DNA of 64,000 bases from Marinicella sp. (GTDB taxonomy: Bacteria; Pseudomonadota; Gammaproteobacteria; Xanthomonadales; Marinicellaceae): assembly GCA_028284365.1 (NCBI GenBank), contig JANQRW010000022.1, positions 62,001 through 126,000 of the forward strand, written 5' to 3'. Both the position numbers and the translations under genes were made by a program. The notes beneath the pieces were generated by a model that was not told the DNA's origin, made no database searches, and saw only the letters and a program-made list of their open reading frames with translations. Every line of letters begins with the position of its first letter. Position 1 is the stretch's first letter. Below, piece after piece: positions 26,263 to 35,857 of the stretch.

Positions 26263-29200
26263 TTATTCAGCAGCCAACTGCGCCGCTTCCGCCAGATCAA
26301 CACTAACCAAACGTGAAACACCCGGCTCACGCATGGTCACGCCCATCAATTGGTTGGCAATTTCCATGGTTACCTTGTTGTGTGACACAAATAAGAATTG
26401 CACCTTTTCTGACATCTCGGCCACCATCGCCGAGAATCGCCCTACATTGGCATCATCTAAAGGTGCATCAACCTCATCGAGCATACAAAACGGCGCTGGA
26501 TTCAAGTTAAAAATGGCAAACACCAATGACACAGCAGTTAAGGCTTTCTCACCACCAGAAAGCAACTGAATACTGGAAACGCGTTTACCTGGCGGTCTGG
26601 CCATAATTGAAACACCAGTGGTCAACAAATCATTACCTGTTAATTCAAGGTAGGCATGACCACCCCCGAACAGACGCGGGAACAATTGTTTGATGTTGGT
26701 GTTTACTGCCTCAAAGGTTTCCTTAAACAAGGTTCTGGTGTCTTTGTCGATGCGGGCAATGGCATCTTCTAAAGTTTTCAGCGCTTGTTCCAAATCATCA
26801 TTTTGTTCATCCAGATACTGCTTGCGTTTTGACTCTTCTTCGAATTCATCAATCGCTGCCAAATTCACTGGCTCTAACCGCACAATACTGCGATGCAAAC
26901 GTTCGGTTTGTTCTTCTTTTTTCTCAACCACCGTCGGCAATGATTCAATGGTCACTTCACCAATGGCCTGCAACAGCTCTTTGGCATCATGACCCTGGTC
27001 TTGTAATTGTTCGGCAAAACCATTGGCCCGTAACTCATTGGATTGGAAAGCCAACTTGGCTGTTTCCAGAGCATTGCGTGCTTCATCTATTTGATTTTGG
27101 TGCCGGTGGCGCAATCGTTCCAGTTCATCCAGTTTACCCTGTGATGCAATCACATCCTGGCGCATCGCATCGCGCGCTTTCTCAACACTCAAACGCTTAC
27201 TGATTAAGCCATCTAATTTTTGTTTTTGTCCCTCAACGGGGTTCATGTCATCAGTCAGCTGTTTCAACAAATCATCCTTGCGAGCAACTAATTCTGTTAG
27301 CAATTGTTCTGTTCTCTCGATGCTCTGTTGTAAGGACTCAATCTTGTTTTGTGTCGCCGATAAACCCATCTTATGCTGATAATATTGGTTTGAAACATCA
27401 TTCAATTGGGCTTTGGTTTGGTGGTGTTGTTGTTGAAAGGTTTGTTGTTGTTCCAACAATTGCAGTTTAGCTTGTTCAAACTTGGCCAGTTCATTCATAG
27501 CCGTTTCCAAAGTCGCACGGGAAGTTTTGACTTGTTGTTCATCTTCCGCCATCTGTGCTTTGATTTGTTCAGTTTCAGCAGCTTTTTCCTGGTTTTGTTG
27601 CTGTTCTCTGGTGATCAGTTGTTGTTTGTTCAACTGTAAACCATTTAACTCAGACAGCTTCCGGTGCGACATGTTCACATCAAGCTGCAACTGTTCAACA
27701 CCGTTAACCAAATTCACACGCGCTGCCTTGAGGTTTTCGAGTTCTTCTTGCAGTGTTTGTAACTGCAACTCATTGGTTTCAATTTGTTGTTCCAGCTCTT
27801 TTAATTCTCTCTGGCGTAATAAGAAACCTTCAGCCTGTTCTCCGCGATTGATGTGCACCCAGTTTTGACCAAACCATTCACCATTTTTAGTCACCACTGA
27901 TTCACCAGAGGTAAGCTGACCGGTTAGCTTTTTAGCCGTTTGTACATCATTACAGATTTTAATTTGGTTGAACCATTCAATCACTGCATCAGGACCCTTG
28001 ACACATTCAGCCAGAGTGCCTGGCTTGGCTTTGACCTTACCTTGACTGGAATGAACCATGGTCATGCCACCGAATAACCATCCTTCGGTCACATCATAAA
28101 CGTCCTGGTTATTGGTCACCCAAGCCTGTAAGCGCTCCTGCAACACTGTTTCAACCGCAGTTTCCCAACCTGATTCAACATCCATCAAATCAGCTAAACG
28201 CTCATTACTTAATTGGGTGGTGTTTCGGATCCACTCTTTAAGTTCATCCTTATCTTGGGATTGGGCGGCTTGTTGTAAGGTTAATAATGAACCTCTGCGA
28301 CCTTTAGCCTGATGCAAATCTTGTTGCACTTGATCAATCTGATTGCGCAATTGTTGGGCGCGTTCAGCACTGAGTCTAACCTGATCTTTTTGTTCAGCCA
28401 GTGCTGTTTCCAAAGAATCATGCTTGGCTTGTTGGGTCTCAATTTGGGCGGCCAACTCAGTCAACTCAGTTTCGAGTTTTGTAACCAATCCATCAACATC
28501 ACTCGGTGCGACTGATTTGAGACGTTTGGCTTGTCGCATCATGTGTGATTCTAATGAAGTAATGCGGGTTTTTTCCACTTCCACAGTGCGATTGTGTTCA
28601 GCGATTTGGGCGTTGTTATTATCCCATTCCTGGCGCCAAATCTCTTGTTGTTCTTCGCTGTTTTGGTTCAATTCTTGTGCTTGTTCCAATTGTAAGGCCA
28701 ACTCTTCTTCTTTCGGTGTCGCTTCTTTCAATAAAGCTCGCTGTTCCTGTAATTCTTTTTGATCTTGTTCTAAGCGCTGTTGGGCGCTTTTCAAATTGAC
28801 TTCAGTGTTACTCAGGTCTTTTTGATGTCGTTCAGACAGCGATTTTGAGTGCGCTATGGCCTGTTCAATTTTGCCAATTTCACCATTGATCTGGTACAAC
28901 TGCTCTTGCAACTTGTTATTTTCATCGGTCAAGGTTTGGTGTGCAATGCGATGCTGTTCAATGGTTTTTTCACCATCAGTCTGACCGGCTTTGGCCTTCT
29001 CAACTGCTGTTTTCAACCTGGCCACTTCGCTTATGCCTGTCTCGGCTTGGCTGTGCCACTGTTGCCACCTCAAAGCCAAAACTTCAGCTTTGATTAATTT
29101 AAACTGTTCTTTCAACTGGGTGTATTTTTCAGCATTTTTGGCCTGCCTTTGTAGATGCTGAATGTGCTTACCCACTTCGGTACGTAAATCATCCAAGCGT

Positions 29201-29775
29201 TCTAAGTTTTCTTTGGTTCTCTTGATGCGTCGTTCAGTTTCTCGACGTCTTTCCCGGTACTTTGAAACCCCAGCTGCTTCCTCAATGTAGCCACGCAAAT
29301 CTTCTGGCTTGGATTCCACAATATTAGAGATCATTCCTTGCTCAATAATGGAATAGCTGCGCGGCCCCAAGCCTGTACCTAAAAACAAATCGACAATGTC
29401 TTTCTTACGACATTTACTGCCATTGAGGTAATACATGGACTGAGCATCGCGGTTAACCTGACGTTTGACCGAAATTTCGTTGTAATTGGCATATTCGCCT
29501 TTGATTTGACCATCTGAATTATCAAAAATCAATTCCACAGTCGCCAATGACACTGGCTTTCGAGTAGATGAACCTGAAAAAATCACATCCGTCATCGAAG
29601 CCCCACGCAACATCTTGGCAGAGGTTTCACCCATCACCCAACGCACGGCATCAATGATGTTGGATTTACCACAACCATTCGGGCCAACCACACCAATCAA
29701 ATTGCTTGGCATCAGCACCTCAGTAGGATCAACGAATGACTTAAATCCTGCAATTTTTATCTTTGATAGCTTCAT
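26263..29775 (-). CDS. smc: chromosome segregation protein SMC
   Basis: This 1170-residue condensin subunit has the full SMC plan: an N-terminal ATPase half with Walker A GPNGCGKSN (about 32-40), a long Gln/Glu-rich coiled coil, a hinge near residues 515-640, the returning coiled coil, and a C-terminal half with signature LSGGEKALTA and Walker B CMLDEVDAPLDD. It organises and separates chromosomes with ScpA and ScpB, which are not in the window. An SMC rather than MukB is the rule in this part of the gammaproteobacteria. It is divergent from queF across an 80-base gap. Confidence 0.97.
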   Translation of the reverse strand: MKLSKIKIAGFKSFVDPTEVLMPSNLIGVVGPNGCGKSNIIDAVRWVMGETSAKMLRGASMTDVIFSGSSTRKPVSLATVELIFDNSDGQIKGEYANYNEISVKRQVNRDAQSMYYLNGSKCRKKDIVDLFLGTGLGPRSYSIIEQGMISNIVESKPEDLRGYIEEAAGVSKYRERRRETERRIKRTKENLERLDDLRTEVGKHIQHLQRQAKNAEKYTQLKEQFKLIKAEVLALRWQQWHSQAETGISEVARLKTAVEKAKAGQTDGEKTIEQHRIAHQTLTDENNKLQEQLYQINGEIGKIEQAIAHSKSLSERHQKDLSNTEVNLKSAQQRLEQDQKELQEQRALLKEATPKEEELALQLEQAQELNQNSEEQQEIWRQEWDNNNAQIAEHNRTVEVEKTRITSLESHMMRQAKRLKSVAPSDVDGLVTKLETELTELAAQIETQQAKHDSLETALAEQKDQVRLSAERAQQLRNQIDQVQQDLHQAKGRRGSLLTLQQAAQSQDKDELKEWIRNTTQLSNERLADLMDVESGWETAVETVLQERLQAWVTNNQDVYDVTEGWLFGGMTMVHSSQGKVKAKPGTLAECVKGPDAVIEWFNQIKICNDVQTAKKLTGQLTSGESVVTKNGEWFGQNWVHINRGEQAEGFLLRQRELKELEQQIETNELQLQTLQEELENLKAARVNLVNGVEQLQLDVNMSHRKLSELNGLQLNKQQLITREQQQNQEKAAETEQIKAQMAEDEQQVKTSRATLETAMNELAKFEQAKLQLLEQQQTFQQQHHQTKAQLNDVSNQYYQHKMGLSATQNKIESLQQSIERTEQLLTELVARKDDLLKQLTDDMNPVEGQKQKLDGLISKRLSVEKARDAMRQDVIASQGKLDELERLRHRHQNQIDEARNALETAKLAFQSNELRANGFAEQLQDQGHDAKELLQAIGEVTIESLPTVVEKKEEQTERLHRSIVRLEPVNLAAIDEFEEESKRKQYLDEQNDDLEQALKTLEDAIARIDKDTRTLFKETFEAVNTNIKQLFPRLFGGGHAYLELTGNDLLTTGVSIMARPPGKRVSSIQLLSGGEKALTAVSLVFAIFNLNPAPFCMLDEVDAPLDDANVGRFSAMVAEMSEKVQFLFVSHNKVTMEIANQLMGVTMREPGVSRLVSVDLAEAAQLAAE

Positions 29776-29854
29776 CTAATGTCTATTTTGCTTGATAAAG
29801 TTCCCTTTTTTGGGTATTGTTCCGCACCTTAATAAGAACAGCGTTGAGAATAAC

Positions 29855-30208
29855 ATGTCCACACACCCCACAAAAGACCTTGAAACATTTGTTAACCCCA
29901 ATCAGGAAAGGGATTATACCATCATTATTGATATTCCTGAATTCACTTGTTTATGCCCTAAAACCGGACAACCAGATTTTGCCACCATCAAACTGGAATA
30001 CCAACCTGATAAAAAATGTGTTGAGTTGAAAGCACTGAAACTATATATGTGGACTTTCCGTGAACGCGGTGCATTTCATGAAGCAGTCACCAACGAAATT
30101 TTAGATGATTTAGTGGCAGCAACAGATCCTAAATGGATGAAAATCACGATGAAGTTCAATGTGCGTGGTGGTATCTACACCGATGTTATCGTTGAGCACA
30201 AAAAATAA
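29855..30208 (+). CDS. queF: NADPH-dependent 7-cyano-7-deazaguanine reductase, short form
   Basis: This enzyme reduces preQ0 to preQ1 in queuosine tRNA modification. It has the catalytic cysteine in [14 protein letters not shown] and the NADPH/substrate motif [20 protein letters not shown], followed by [11 protein letters not shown]. About 117 residues from the ATG at 29855 make it a compact unimodular form. An upstream in-frame start at 29792 would add 21 residues with no family resemblance. No other queuosine gene and no preQ1 riboswitch was seen nearby. Confidence 0.93.
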   Translation: MSTHPTKDLETFVNPNQERDYTIIIDIPEFTCLCPKTGQPDFATIKLEYQPDKKCVELKALKLYMWTFRERGAFHEAVTNEILDDLVAATDPKWMKITMKFNVRGGIYTDVIVEHKK

Positions 30209-30260
30209 GGAAAAACTTTAAGCTGTGTAATAATAACAGCATCACATGGTCTTATTGAAC

Positions 30261-30704
30261 ATGGCTAAAAAAACACAGCTCAATTTTGTCAAACAAATCA
30301 AAGATAATGCCATCGCGTTGATCAGTTTATTTATTGCGATTTCAAGCCTGTCATACAACTCATGGCGCAACGAATTAACAGAAGATAATCGCAACCAACG
30401 ATTTGCCGCTTTTGAAATCATCCTTAAAATCAATGAGTTGCAACAAGTTGTGTTCTACAACCATTACGAAAAAGATCTGGAACATAAAGGCAATCCCAGG
30501 TTAGGCTGGACTTATGCTTTGACCATCCGCGACTTGGCAATGGTATTACCAACTAAGCAACAACTTGCTGCTCAAAGTTTGGTCGATACATGGAGCGATA
30601 ATTGGCAAACACTGCATAAAGATATGGAGAACAAAAATGCCATTGATCTCAGTATCGATGCCATGCGTGATGAAATTGTTGAGTTATTAGCCAGCTTGGA
30701 TTAA
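30261..30704 (+). CDS. small single-helix membrane protein, function unknown
   Basis: The protein is about 147 residues from the ATG at 30261; an ATG at 30246 would add five residues. It has a short polar N-terminus, one hydrophobic segment (AIALISLFIAISSLSY), then a mainly helical soluble part with several Trp and Glu/Asp residues (ELQQVVFYNHYEKDLE, DTWSDNWQTLHKDMENK). I recognise no family. It lies 38-50 bases after queF on the same strand and could share its transcript, but no functional link is evident. The convergent bfd gene follows. Confidence 0.6.
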   Translation: MAKKTQLNFVKQIKDNAIALISLFIAISSLSYNSWRNELTEDNRNQRFAAFEIILKINELQQVVFYNHYEKDLEHKGNPRLGWTYALTIRDLAMVLPTKQQLAAQSLVDTWSDNWQTLHKDMENKNAIDLSIDAMRDEIVELLASLD

Positions 30705-30725
30705 CAAATCATTATCTGATAATGC

Positions 30726-30950
30726 TTATGCAGTGGTTTGAATACTTAACTTAGGTTGGATGACTTGTAAGAAATCAGGGGTGGTTTGTTGTTTGGATTC
30801 AATCAGAATATCTAATGCCACATCAGCACAAGAGCCACAGCCACTTGAAGCACCCGTCATTTGTTTAACATCATGCAATGACTGTGCGCCTTGTTTGGCA
30901 GCTTTTTTAATGTCTTTTTCAGTCACACCGTGACAAATACAAACGTACAT
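30726..30950 (-). CDS. bfd: bacterioferritin-associated ferredoxin
   Basis: This 74-residue [2Fe-2S] protein has four cysteines in MYVCICHGVTEKDI (C4, C6) and SSGCGSCADVA (C38, C41), the Bfd/Fer2_BFD layout. Bfd docks on bacterioferritin and passes electrons that release stored iron. The tail after the cluster is somewhat longer than in E. coli (64 residues). Expression when iron is low fits the Fur box in its promoter (30979-31008). No bacterioferritin gene is in the window. Confidence 0.93.
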   Translation of the reverse strand: MYVCICHGVTEKDIKKAAKQGAQSLHDVKQMTGASSGCGSCADVALDILIESKQQTTPDFLQVIQPKLSIQTTA

Positions 30951-30978
30951 AGATATTACATATTTAATACTTGTCGCA

Positions 30979-31008
30979 AGTATAAATGCAAATGAGAATG
31001 ATTGTCAA
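30979..31008 (-). promoter_or_regulatory. bfd promoter with overlapping Fur box
   Basis: On the minus strand TTGACA (31008-31003) and TATACT (30984-30979) are 18 bases apart, a good sigma-70 promoter. The plus-strand sequence at 30988-31006, GCAAATGAGAATGATTGTC, agrees with the Fur consensus GATAATGATAATCATTATC at 14 of 19 positions by hand alignment. It covers the -35 and the spacer, as expected for repression by Fe-Fur. Confidence 0.75.
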
Positions 31009-31058
31009 TATGTTTGGTCTTTATTTCTATATATCCATGCGTTGTGCGGAAGACGTAA

Positions 31059-32318
31059 CTAATCTTTGATTTCACCTGCGCCGGGGTCATCGAAAACTCC
31101 TTGATCAAATTGGTTTTGTGATTTCGCCACAATACAAGTCACTGCCGCATCACCTGTGATATTCACCGCAGTTCTGGTCATATCCAATAAACGATCAATG
31201 CCTAAAATAATACCAATCCCTTCAATCGGCAGACCCACTTGCAACAACACGCCTTGTAACATAACCAAACCTGCACTGGGCACTCCAGCAGAACCAATTG
31301 AAGCCAAAGTAGCCATCAACACCACCATCAACAACTGCGAGGTGGTCAAGTCTACACCGTAGGCGTTGGCAATAAACACCGTCGCCACACCTTGCATAAT
31401 GGCGGTACCGTCCATGTTAATAGTAGCACCGAACGGAACGGTAAAAGACGCCACAGATTTGTTCACCCCCATGCGTTCAGTAACCGTCCTTAAAGTGACT
31501 GGAATGGTTGCATTGGAACTTGAAGTACCAAAGGCGAATGAGACAGCTCCTTCCATTTTTTTAAGGAAAGTTAAGGGGTTCAATCCAGAAAGTAATTTCA
31601 GTAGCAAAGGATAAACAACCAAAGCATGGAAAATCAACAAGCCCAACACCGTAAAGAAATAACCTGCCAGCGTTTTGATGGCATCCACACCTAATTCAGC
31701 AAATACTTTGGCTAAAATGGCAAATACCGCATACGGTGCAAAGTGCATGATCAACATCACCAGCTTCATAATCACTTCATTAAATGATTTGAAAAAGTCA
31801 ATCACTTGCTCACCTGCTTTGCCAGCCACGGTGGCACTGAGCCCCAACAAGATAGCAAACACAATCACAGCCAGCAAGTTGCCTTCTGCCATCGCTTTAA
31901 CTGGGTTGTCAATGATACTTAAAATGACTTGGATGAATGACTTACTTTCTTTGGGGACATAATTAATGTCAGTTGGTATCTCTGAACCAATACCAACACC
32001 AATCATCAAGGCAAATGACAAAGCAATTCCTAAAGCAATCGCCGTGGTCATCAGGTAAAAGGCCAGTGTACGTCCTCCAATTGAACCCAACATTGCCGGG
32101 TCTCTTAAAGCGGTGGTTCCACAAAACAGCGAGACAAAAACCAATGGCACCACCATCATTTTCAACGACAGAATGAACAATTGTCCAATCACATAGAACA
32201 AACCATTGATGACATACTGATCAACAATGGCATTGGCGGTTAATCCTGAAAGGTTTATGGTCAGGCCAAGTAAAGCACCGACCACCATGAAGATGATGAT
32301 TTTTTTAGTTAATGTCAT
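31059..32318 (-). CDS. dicarboxylate/amino acid:cation symporter (DAACS family)
   Basis: This 419-residue membrane transporter of the glutamate/aspartate/C4-dicarboxylate symporter family couples uptake to Na+ or H+. Family marks are the serine-rich hairpin AFGTSSSNATIPVTL, the helix-7 ion site FTVPFGATINMDGTAIMQG, the second hairpin ASIGSAGVPSAGLVML, and IDRLLDMTRTAVNITGDA, whose Asp and Arg contact the substrate. The distal Asp-Arg pattern is compatible with acidic amino acids or dicarboxylates. It stands alone. Confidence 0.93.
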   Translation of the reverse strand: MTLTKKIIIFMVVGALLGLTINLSGLTANAIVDQYVINGLFYVIGQLFILSLKMMVVPLVFVSLFCGTTALRDPAMLGSIGGRTLAFYLMTTAIALGIALSFALMIGVGIGSEIPTDINYVPKESKSFIQVILSIIDNPVKAMAEGNLLAVIVFAILLGLSATVAGKAGEQVIDFFKSFNEVIMKLVMLIMHFAPYAVFAILAKVFAELGVDAIKTLAGYFFTVLGLLIFHALVVYPLLLKLLSGLNPLTFLKKMEGAVSFAFGTSSSNATIPVTLRTVTERMGVNKSVASFTVPFGATINMDGTAIMQGVATVFIANAYGVDLTTSQLLMVVLMATLASIGSAGVPSAGLVMLQGVLLQVGLPIEGIGIILGIDRLLDMTRTAVNITGDAAVTCIVAKSQNQFDQGVFDDPGAGEIKD

Positions 32319-32404
32319 AATTTACTGTGTAAGGGGACCTATGCAGAGGTCTCATAAAAGCCAAGAATGGGTCAATGATAGCTGATTCAGACAAATAATG
32401 CACA

Positions 32405-33988
32405 TCACCATCGAGCTGCACTGGCAGCTTGCCAGTCTGCTCTCCAGCTTTCAGGTCGGGTATCATCTGCCAACAGCTCGTTTTTGTCCAAAGTCGGAAA
32501 CATCTCCTCATAAGACTTAACAACGGTTCCTTGTAGCCGGTGCATGATGTGCCTGGGTTTTAAATCTGATAACGAATTCAAACCAGCAGCGCCTAATAAT
32601 TCTGCCAAATTATCGGTCATTTGATGGTGGTAATTGGCCACCCTGCGAGCCTTGTCATCCACATCCAATGCCACCACTCTGGCTGGATCTTGAGTTGCAA
32701 CTCCAGTGGGACAATGATCTGTGTTACACGCCCGAGACTGAATACAACCCAAAGCAAACATCATGCCACGGGCAGAGTTAACAGCATCCGCTCCCAGTGC
32801 CAATGCTTTGATTAAATGAAAGGCCGAAATCACTTTACCGGCAGCAATGATTTTTATTTCATCACGCAAGCCTGTCCCAATCAAAGCGTTGTTAACTATG
32901 ATCAAAGCATCTTTCAACGGGGTCCCAACTGAATTGGTGAACTCTATTGGGGCAGCACCGGTACCACCTTCACTGCCATCGATGGTGATAAAATCTGGTT
33001 TGACACCCGTATCCAGCATGGCTTTACAGATGGCCAAAAACTCACTGCGCTGGCCAAGGCACATCTTAAATCCGATTGGTTTTCCACCAGACAGTTCACG
33101 CAGTTGTGCCACAAAATGCATCAAACCCAAAGGCGAATCAAAGGCTGTGTGATGAGGTGGTGACAGCACATCTTTACCCATAGGAACATGTCTGATCGCG
33201 GCAATTTCCTCAGTGAGTTTAACCGCAGGCAAGATCCCACCATGACCAGGTTTGGCTCCTTGAGATAATTTGATTTCAACCATTTTCACAGATTCAAGTG
33301 CTGCTTTTTGTTTAAACAACTCTGGATCAAAACCACCTTCGCTGTTACGGCAACCAAAGTACCCAGTACCAAATTGAAAAATCAAATCGCCACCATGTTT
33401 TAAATGATAAGGACTGATCCCGCCTTCACCGGTGTTATGTGCAAAACCATCTTTCTTTGCGCCTTTATTCAAGGCTTCAATGGCATTTTTGCTTAACGAC
33501 CCATAACTCATTGCAGAAATGTTCATGGGCGAGGCCAGATAGGGTTGTTGACATGCAGTGCCACCAAAATGGACTTTCAAATCAGACGCTTTTAGATGGG
33601 TTGGCGCCACTGAATGATTGATCCATTCATAACCATCCTGGTTAACATCCATGATGGTCCCAAAGGGCCTGGTGTCTTTATCACCTTTGGCTCGTTGGTA
33701 TACCAAAGACCTGAACTCTCTGGGCACTGGTGTGCCATTCAAATCTGACTCAATAAAATATTGTTGAATCTCAACCCGAAAGGATTCCAATAAATAACGG
33801 AAATGACCAATCACTGGATACAGCCTCAGAATGGCACGCTTTTTCTGCAACATATCACGCAAACCCAACAGGGCCAAAGGCACAACCACTACAAACAACC
33901 ACCACGCTGCAGGCCAGTATTGAGCCAACAGAACCACCAGTGCTGGCACCACAAACAGCAGCACCACAAACTTTTGTCTCACCGTCAT
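32405..33988 (-). CDS. FMN-binding glutamate synthase family protein, membrane-anchored
   Basis: The 527-residue protein has two N-terminal hydrophobic helices, then a domain like the central FMN barrel of glutamate synthase. It contains SPMNISAMSYGSLSKNAIEA, GEGGISPYHL, KPGHGGILPAVK, TIDGSEGGTGAAP and the [3Fe-4S]-type cysteine segment GCIQSRACNTDHCPTGVAT. The glutaminase domain of full GltB is missing. Such stand-alone proteins are common, but their substrate is not settled. It lies 5 bases after the DUF2782 gene and is probably co-transcribed with it. Confidence 0.9.
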   Translation of the reverse strand: MTVRQKFVVLLFVVPALVVLLAQYWPAAWWLFVVVVPLALLGLRDMLQKKRAILRLYPVIGHFRYLLESFRVEIQQYFIESDLNGTPVPREFRSLVYQRAKGDKDTRPFGTIMDVNQDGYEWINHSVAPTHLKASDLKVHFGGTACQQPYLASPMNISAMSYGSLSKNAIEALNKGAKKDGFAHNTGEGGISPYHLKHGGDLIFQFGTGYFGCRNSEGGFDPELFKQKAALESVKMVEIKLSQGAKPGHGGILPAVKLTEEIAAIRHVPMGKDVLSPPHHTAFDSPLGLMHFVAQLRELSGGKPIGFKMCLGQRSEFLAICKAMLDTGVKPDFITIDGSEGGTGAAPIEFTNSVGTPLKDALIIVNNALIGTGLRDEIKIIAAGKVISAFHLIKALALGADAVNSARGMMFALGCIQSRACNTDHCPTGVATQDPARVVALDVDDKARRVANYHHQMTDNLAELLGAAGLNSLSDLKPRHIMHRLQGTVVKSYEEMFPTLDKNELLADDTRPESWRADWQAASAARW

Positions 33989-33993
33989 TTAAC

Positions 33994-34359
33994 TCAAAAC
34001 TCCTTGATGACCCAACGCACTGGTTTGACACCAGCATTAATTAGATCTTTGCCTGAGCTGGTGTTTTTCTGCCGTTCCAGCGGATCTATATAATAAGGTA
34101 CACCATCATTTGGAATCACTTTGACTAACACCAACTCTCCTTTTTGTCGATATTCTTCAATGGTTTGTTTCTTTTGCACAATGACTTTAACACTGGTGGC
34201 ATCATCGGCTGGTTGGGTTGCTTGAGCTAAAAGTTCAGGCGATGTTTTGGTCACTTCCTTATCATTATTAACAGAATCTTTAACGCTTGGTTGGGCTTGT
34301 ACAGCAAACGAACTTGCTATCAAAATACTCAATGCACCAATTAAAAGTGAGTGTTTCAT
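33994..34359 (-). CDS. DUF2782 family periplasmic protein
   Basis: The 121-residue protein starts with a signal peptide (KHSLLIGALSILIASSFAVQAQ). The mature part has a Thr/Ser/Ala-rich stretch and then the DUF2782 core: VIVQKKQTIEEYRQKGELVL, KVIPNDGVPYYIDP and the end VKPVRWVIKEF. The family is usually found near DNA polymerase I or other housekeeping genes and its role is unknown. GAGGAG precedes the ATG. The FMN glutamate-synthase-like gene follows 5 bases later. Confidence 0.85.
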   Translation of the reverse strand: MKHSLLIGALSILIASSFAVQAQPSVKDSVNNDKEVTKTSPELLAQATQPADDATSVKVIVQKKQTIEEYRQKGELVLVKVIPNDGVPYYIDPLERQKNTSSGKDLINAGVKPVRWVIKEF

Positions 34360-34487
34360 TGTATTGACTCCTCTGTTTACTTTAATACCAGACCTTAAGT
34401 ACCCACAAGTCTGACAAGAAATCCAGAATATTTCATTGGATTATCTACATGATACAATGCCAACTACTAATTTAAAATTGGTTTTTT

Positions 34488-34982
34488 ATGATTCTATACA
34501 AGAACAAAATTTTTCATACCACAGGATTAATTTTATCTTTTTTACTGCTTCAAGGATGTACAGAAGAACCTGATCTTGATAAAAACACACACCTATTAAA
34601 TACCATCAAAAACATGGAAACGGCAATTGAAGCCAAAGCTTTGGACGATTTCATGGACCACATCAGTGAAGATTTCACCCTGACCAGTCGCGGCTACAAA
34701 AAAAAGGATGCCGAACGCATACTGCGCATCCGGATGATGCGAAACAAAAATATACACGTACACCAAGCCATTAAAAGCATTGAGTGGCTTAATGAGGGCG
34801 AAGAACAAGCCACTGTCGAAATTGTGGCGGCTGTCGCTGGCAGTGATTTCAGCCTGACAGATCTGCCCACACTCAGAGGTGACATGGCCAAATTCAAAGT
34901 TACTTTCCAATTAGTTGATGGTGAATACATGATCACCCAAACCACTTGGGATCGAGCCACACCTGCAGATTTTGTGTTGTAA
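34488..34982 (+). CDS. lipoprotein with NTF2-like domain, function unknown
   Basis: The 164-residue protein has a signal peptide with lipobox LLLQGC, so it should be an acylated envelope lipoprotein. The mature domain has the alternating helix-strand rhythm of NTF2/SnoaL-like folds (METAIEAKALDDFMDHISED, LTSRGYKKKDAERILRIRMM, KVTFQLVDGEYMITQTTWDR), a pattern seen in many small DUF4440-type proteins. No catalytic residues can be named. It is alone and convergent with hemD. Confidence 0.7.
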   Translation: MILYKNKIFHTTGLILSFLLLQGCTEEPDLDKNTHLLNTIKNMETAIEAKALDDFMDHISEDFTLTSRGYKKKDAERILRIRMMRNKNIHVHQAIKSIEWLNEGEEQATVEIVAAVAGSDFSLTDLPTLRGDMAKFKVTFQLVDGEYMITQTTWDRATPADFVL

Positions 34983-35110
34983 AAAACGGAAGCATTAGTT
35001 TGTACTATTACAAAGCAAAACACCAATGGGACTCAAAAACAAGCCATTATTAACGATATTCTGAGGTCTTCAAACCCCGTTACTCTAAATTCACAATAAA
35101 TATCTGAAAG

Positions 35111-35857
35111 TCAAAAATTCTGAGTTACCAAATGTTCAAGCATGTCTTCATCTCTTGGACTTTTTGCTGTCATAATGTCCGTGAACCCCAGATTCTCAGC
35201 TAAGCTTGCGATTCTTTGAGCACCAACAAGCAACGGTGATGACAGCACCTGCGTCTTTAACTCATCACCAAGTTGCTCAACAAAACAATTCAAAATATCA
35301 CTGCTGGTTGCGGTCAGCACCACAGGGTGTTCTTCTCGATACAATTTCTCAATAGGAGCGCTTTCAATCAGCAAAGGTACTCGCAAATAAGTATTGACTT
35401 GGAAGTAGCTGATACCATTATTCATGCAATGTTTTTTTATGACCTCACGGCCATTGGCCGTTGTTAGAATTTTCACACTGTTGGGTTGGTATTCTTGCAG
35501 CAATTCAACCACACCTTCTGAATTCATCAGTGGGTGATACTTAATTGGATGCTCAAAATGCAGCCGCCATGCGCTGGCCACGGCTGGCCCCACAGCAACG
35601 ACCTGAGTATCAACATCAGGCTGTAAGCCGGGTTTAATCTGCAATGCATGCTGTAAGGCATTAACACTGAGAATGGCCCAAACATCAGCTTTAAGTTGTA
35701 ACCATTGCGGCTGCACTGATGTGTTCGTCTGTATGTCGAAACAAGGTTTTTTTTGCACCTTGAATCCTGCGGCCTGATAAACTTCAGCACTTTTTTCTAT
35801 GATTGGAAGTGGCCGCGTAACAATGACCACAGCTTCAGACCTGTTGGCAGTCATCAT
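35111..35857 (-). CDS. hemD: uroporphyrinogen-III synthase
   Basis: This enzyme closes and inverts ring D of hydroxymethylbilane to uroporphyrinogen III. The 248-residue protein has the weakly conserved two-domain HemD pattern: IVTRPLPIIEKSAEVYQAAG at the start, AILSVNALQHALQ, VAVGPAVASAWR, KILTTANGREVIKKHC and VLTATSSDILNCFVEQLG near the end. Its identity rests also on position, overlapping hemC by 4 bases. No hemX/hemY genes follow, unlike in many relatives. Confidence 0.92.
   Translation of the reverse strand: MMTANRSEAVVIVTRPLPIIEKSAEVYQAAGFKVQKKPCFDIQTNTSVQPQWLQLKADVWAILSVNALQHALQIKPGLQPDVDTQVVAVGPAVASAWRLHFEHPIKYHPLMNSEGVVELLQEYQPNSVKILTTANGREVIKKHCMNNGISYFQVNTYLRVPLLIESAPIEKLYREEHPVVLTATSSDILNCFVEQLGDELKTQVLSSPLLVGAQRIASLAENLGFTDIMTAKSPRDEDMLEHLVTQNF

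Noticed and set aside
27406-28762. Plus-strand frames inside smc
   Set aside because: They are shadows of the long Gln/Glu-rich coiled coil on the other strand, giving Leu/Ser/Cys-rich artefact proteins without starts or family similarity.
29776-29854. preQ1 riboswitch in front of queF
   Set aside because: The only hairpin is a weak CCC-TTTTTT-GGG stem. The preQ1 aptamer pattern and an expression platform are not visible.
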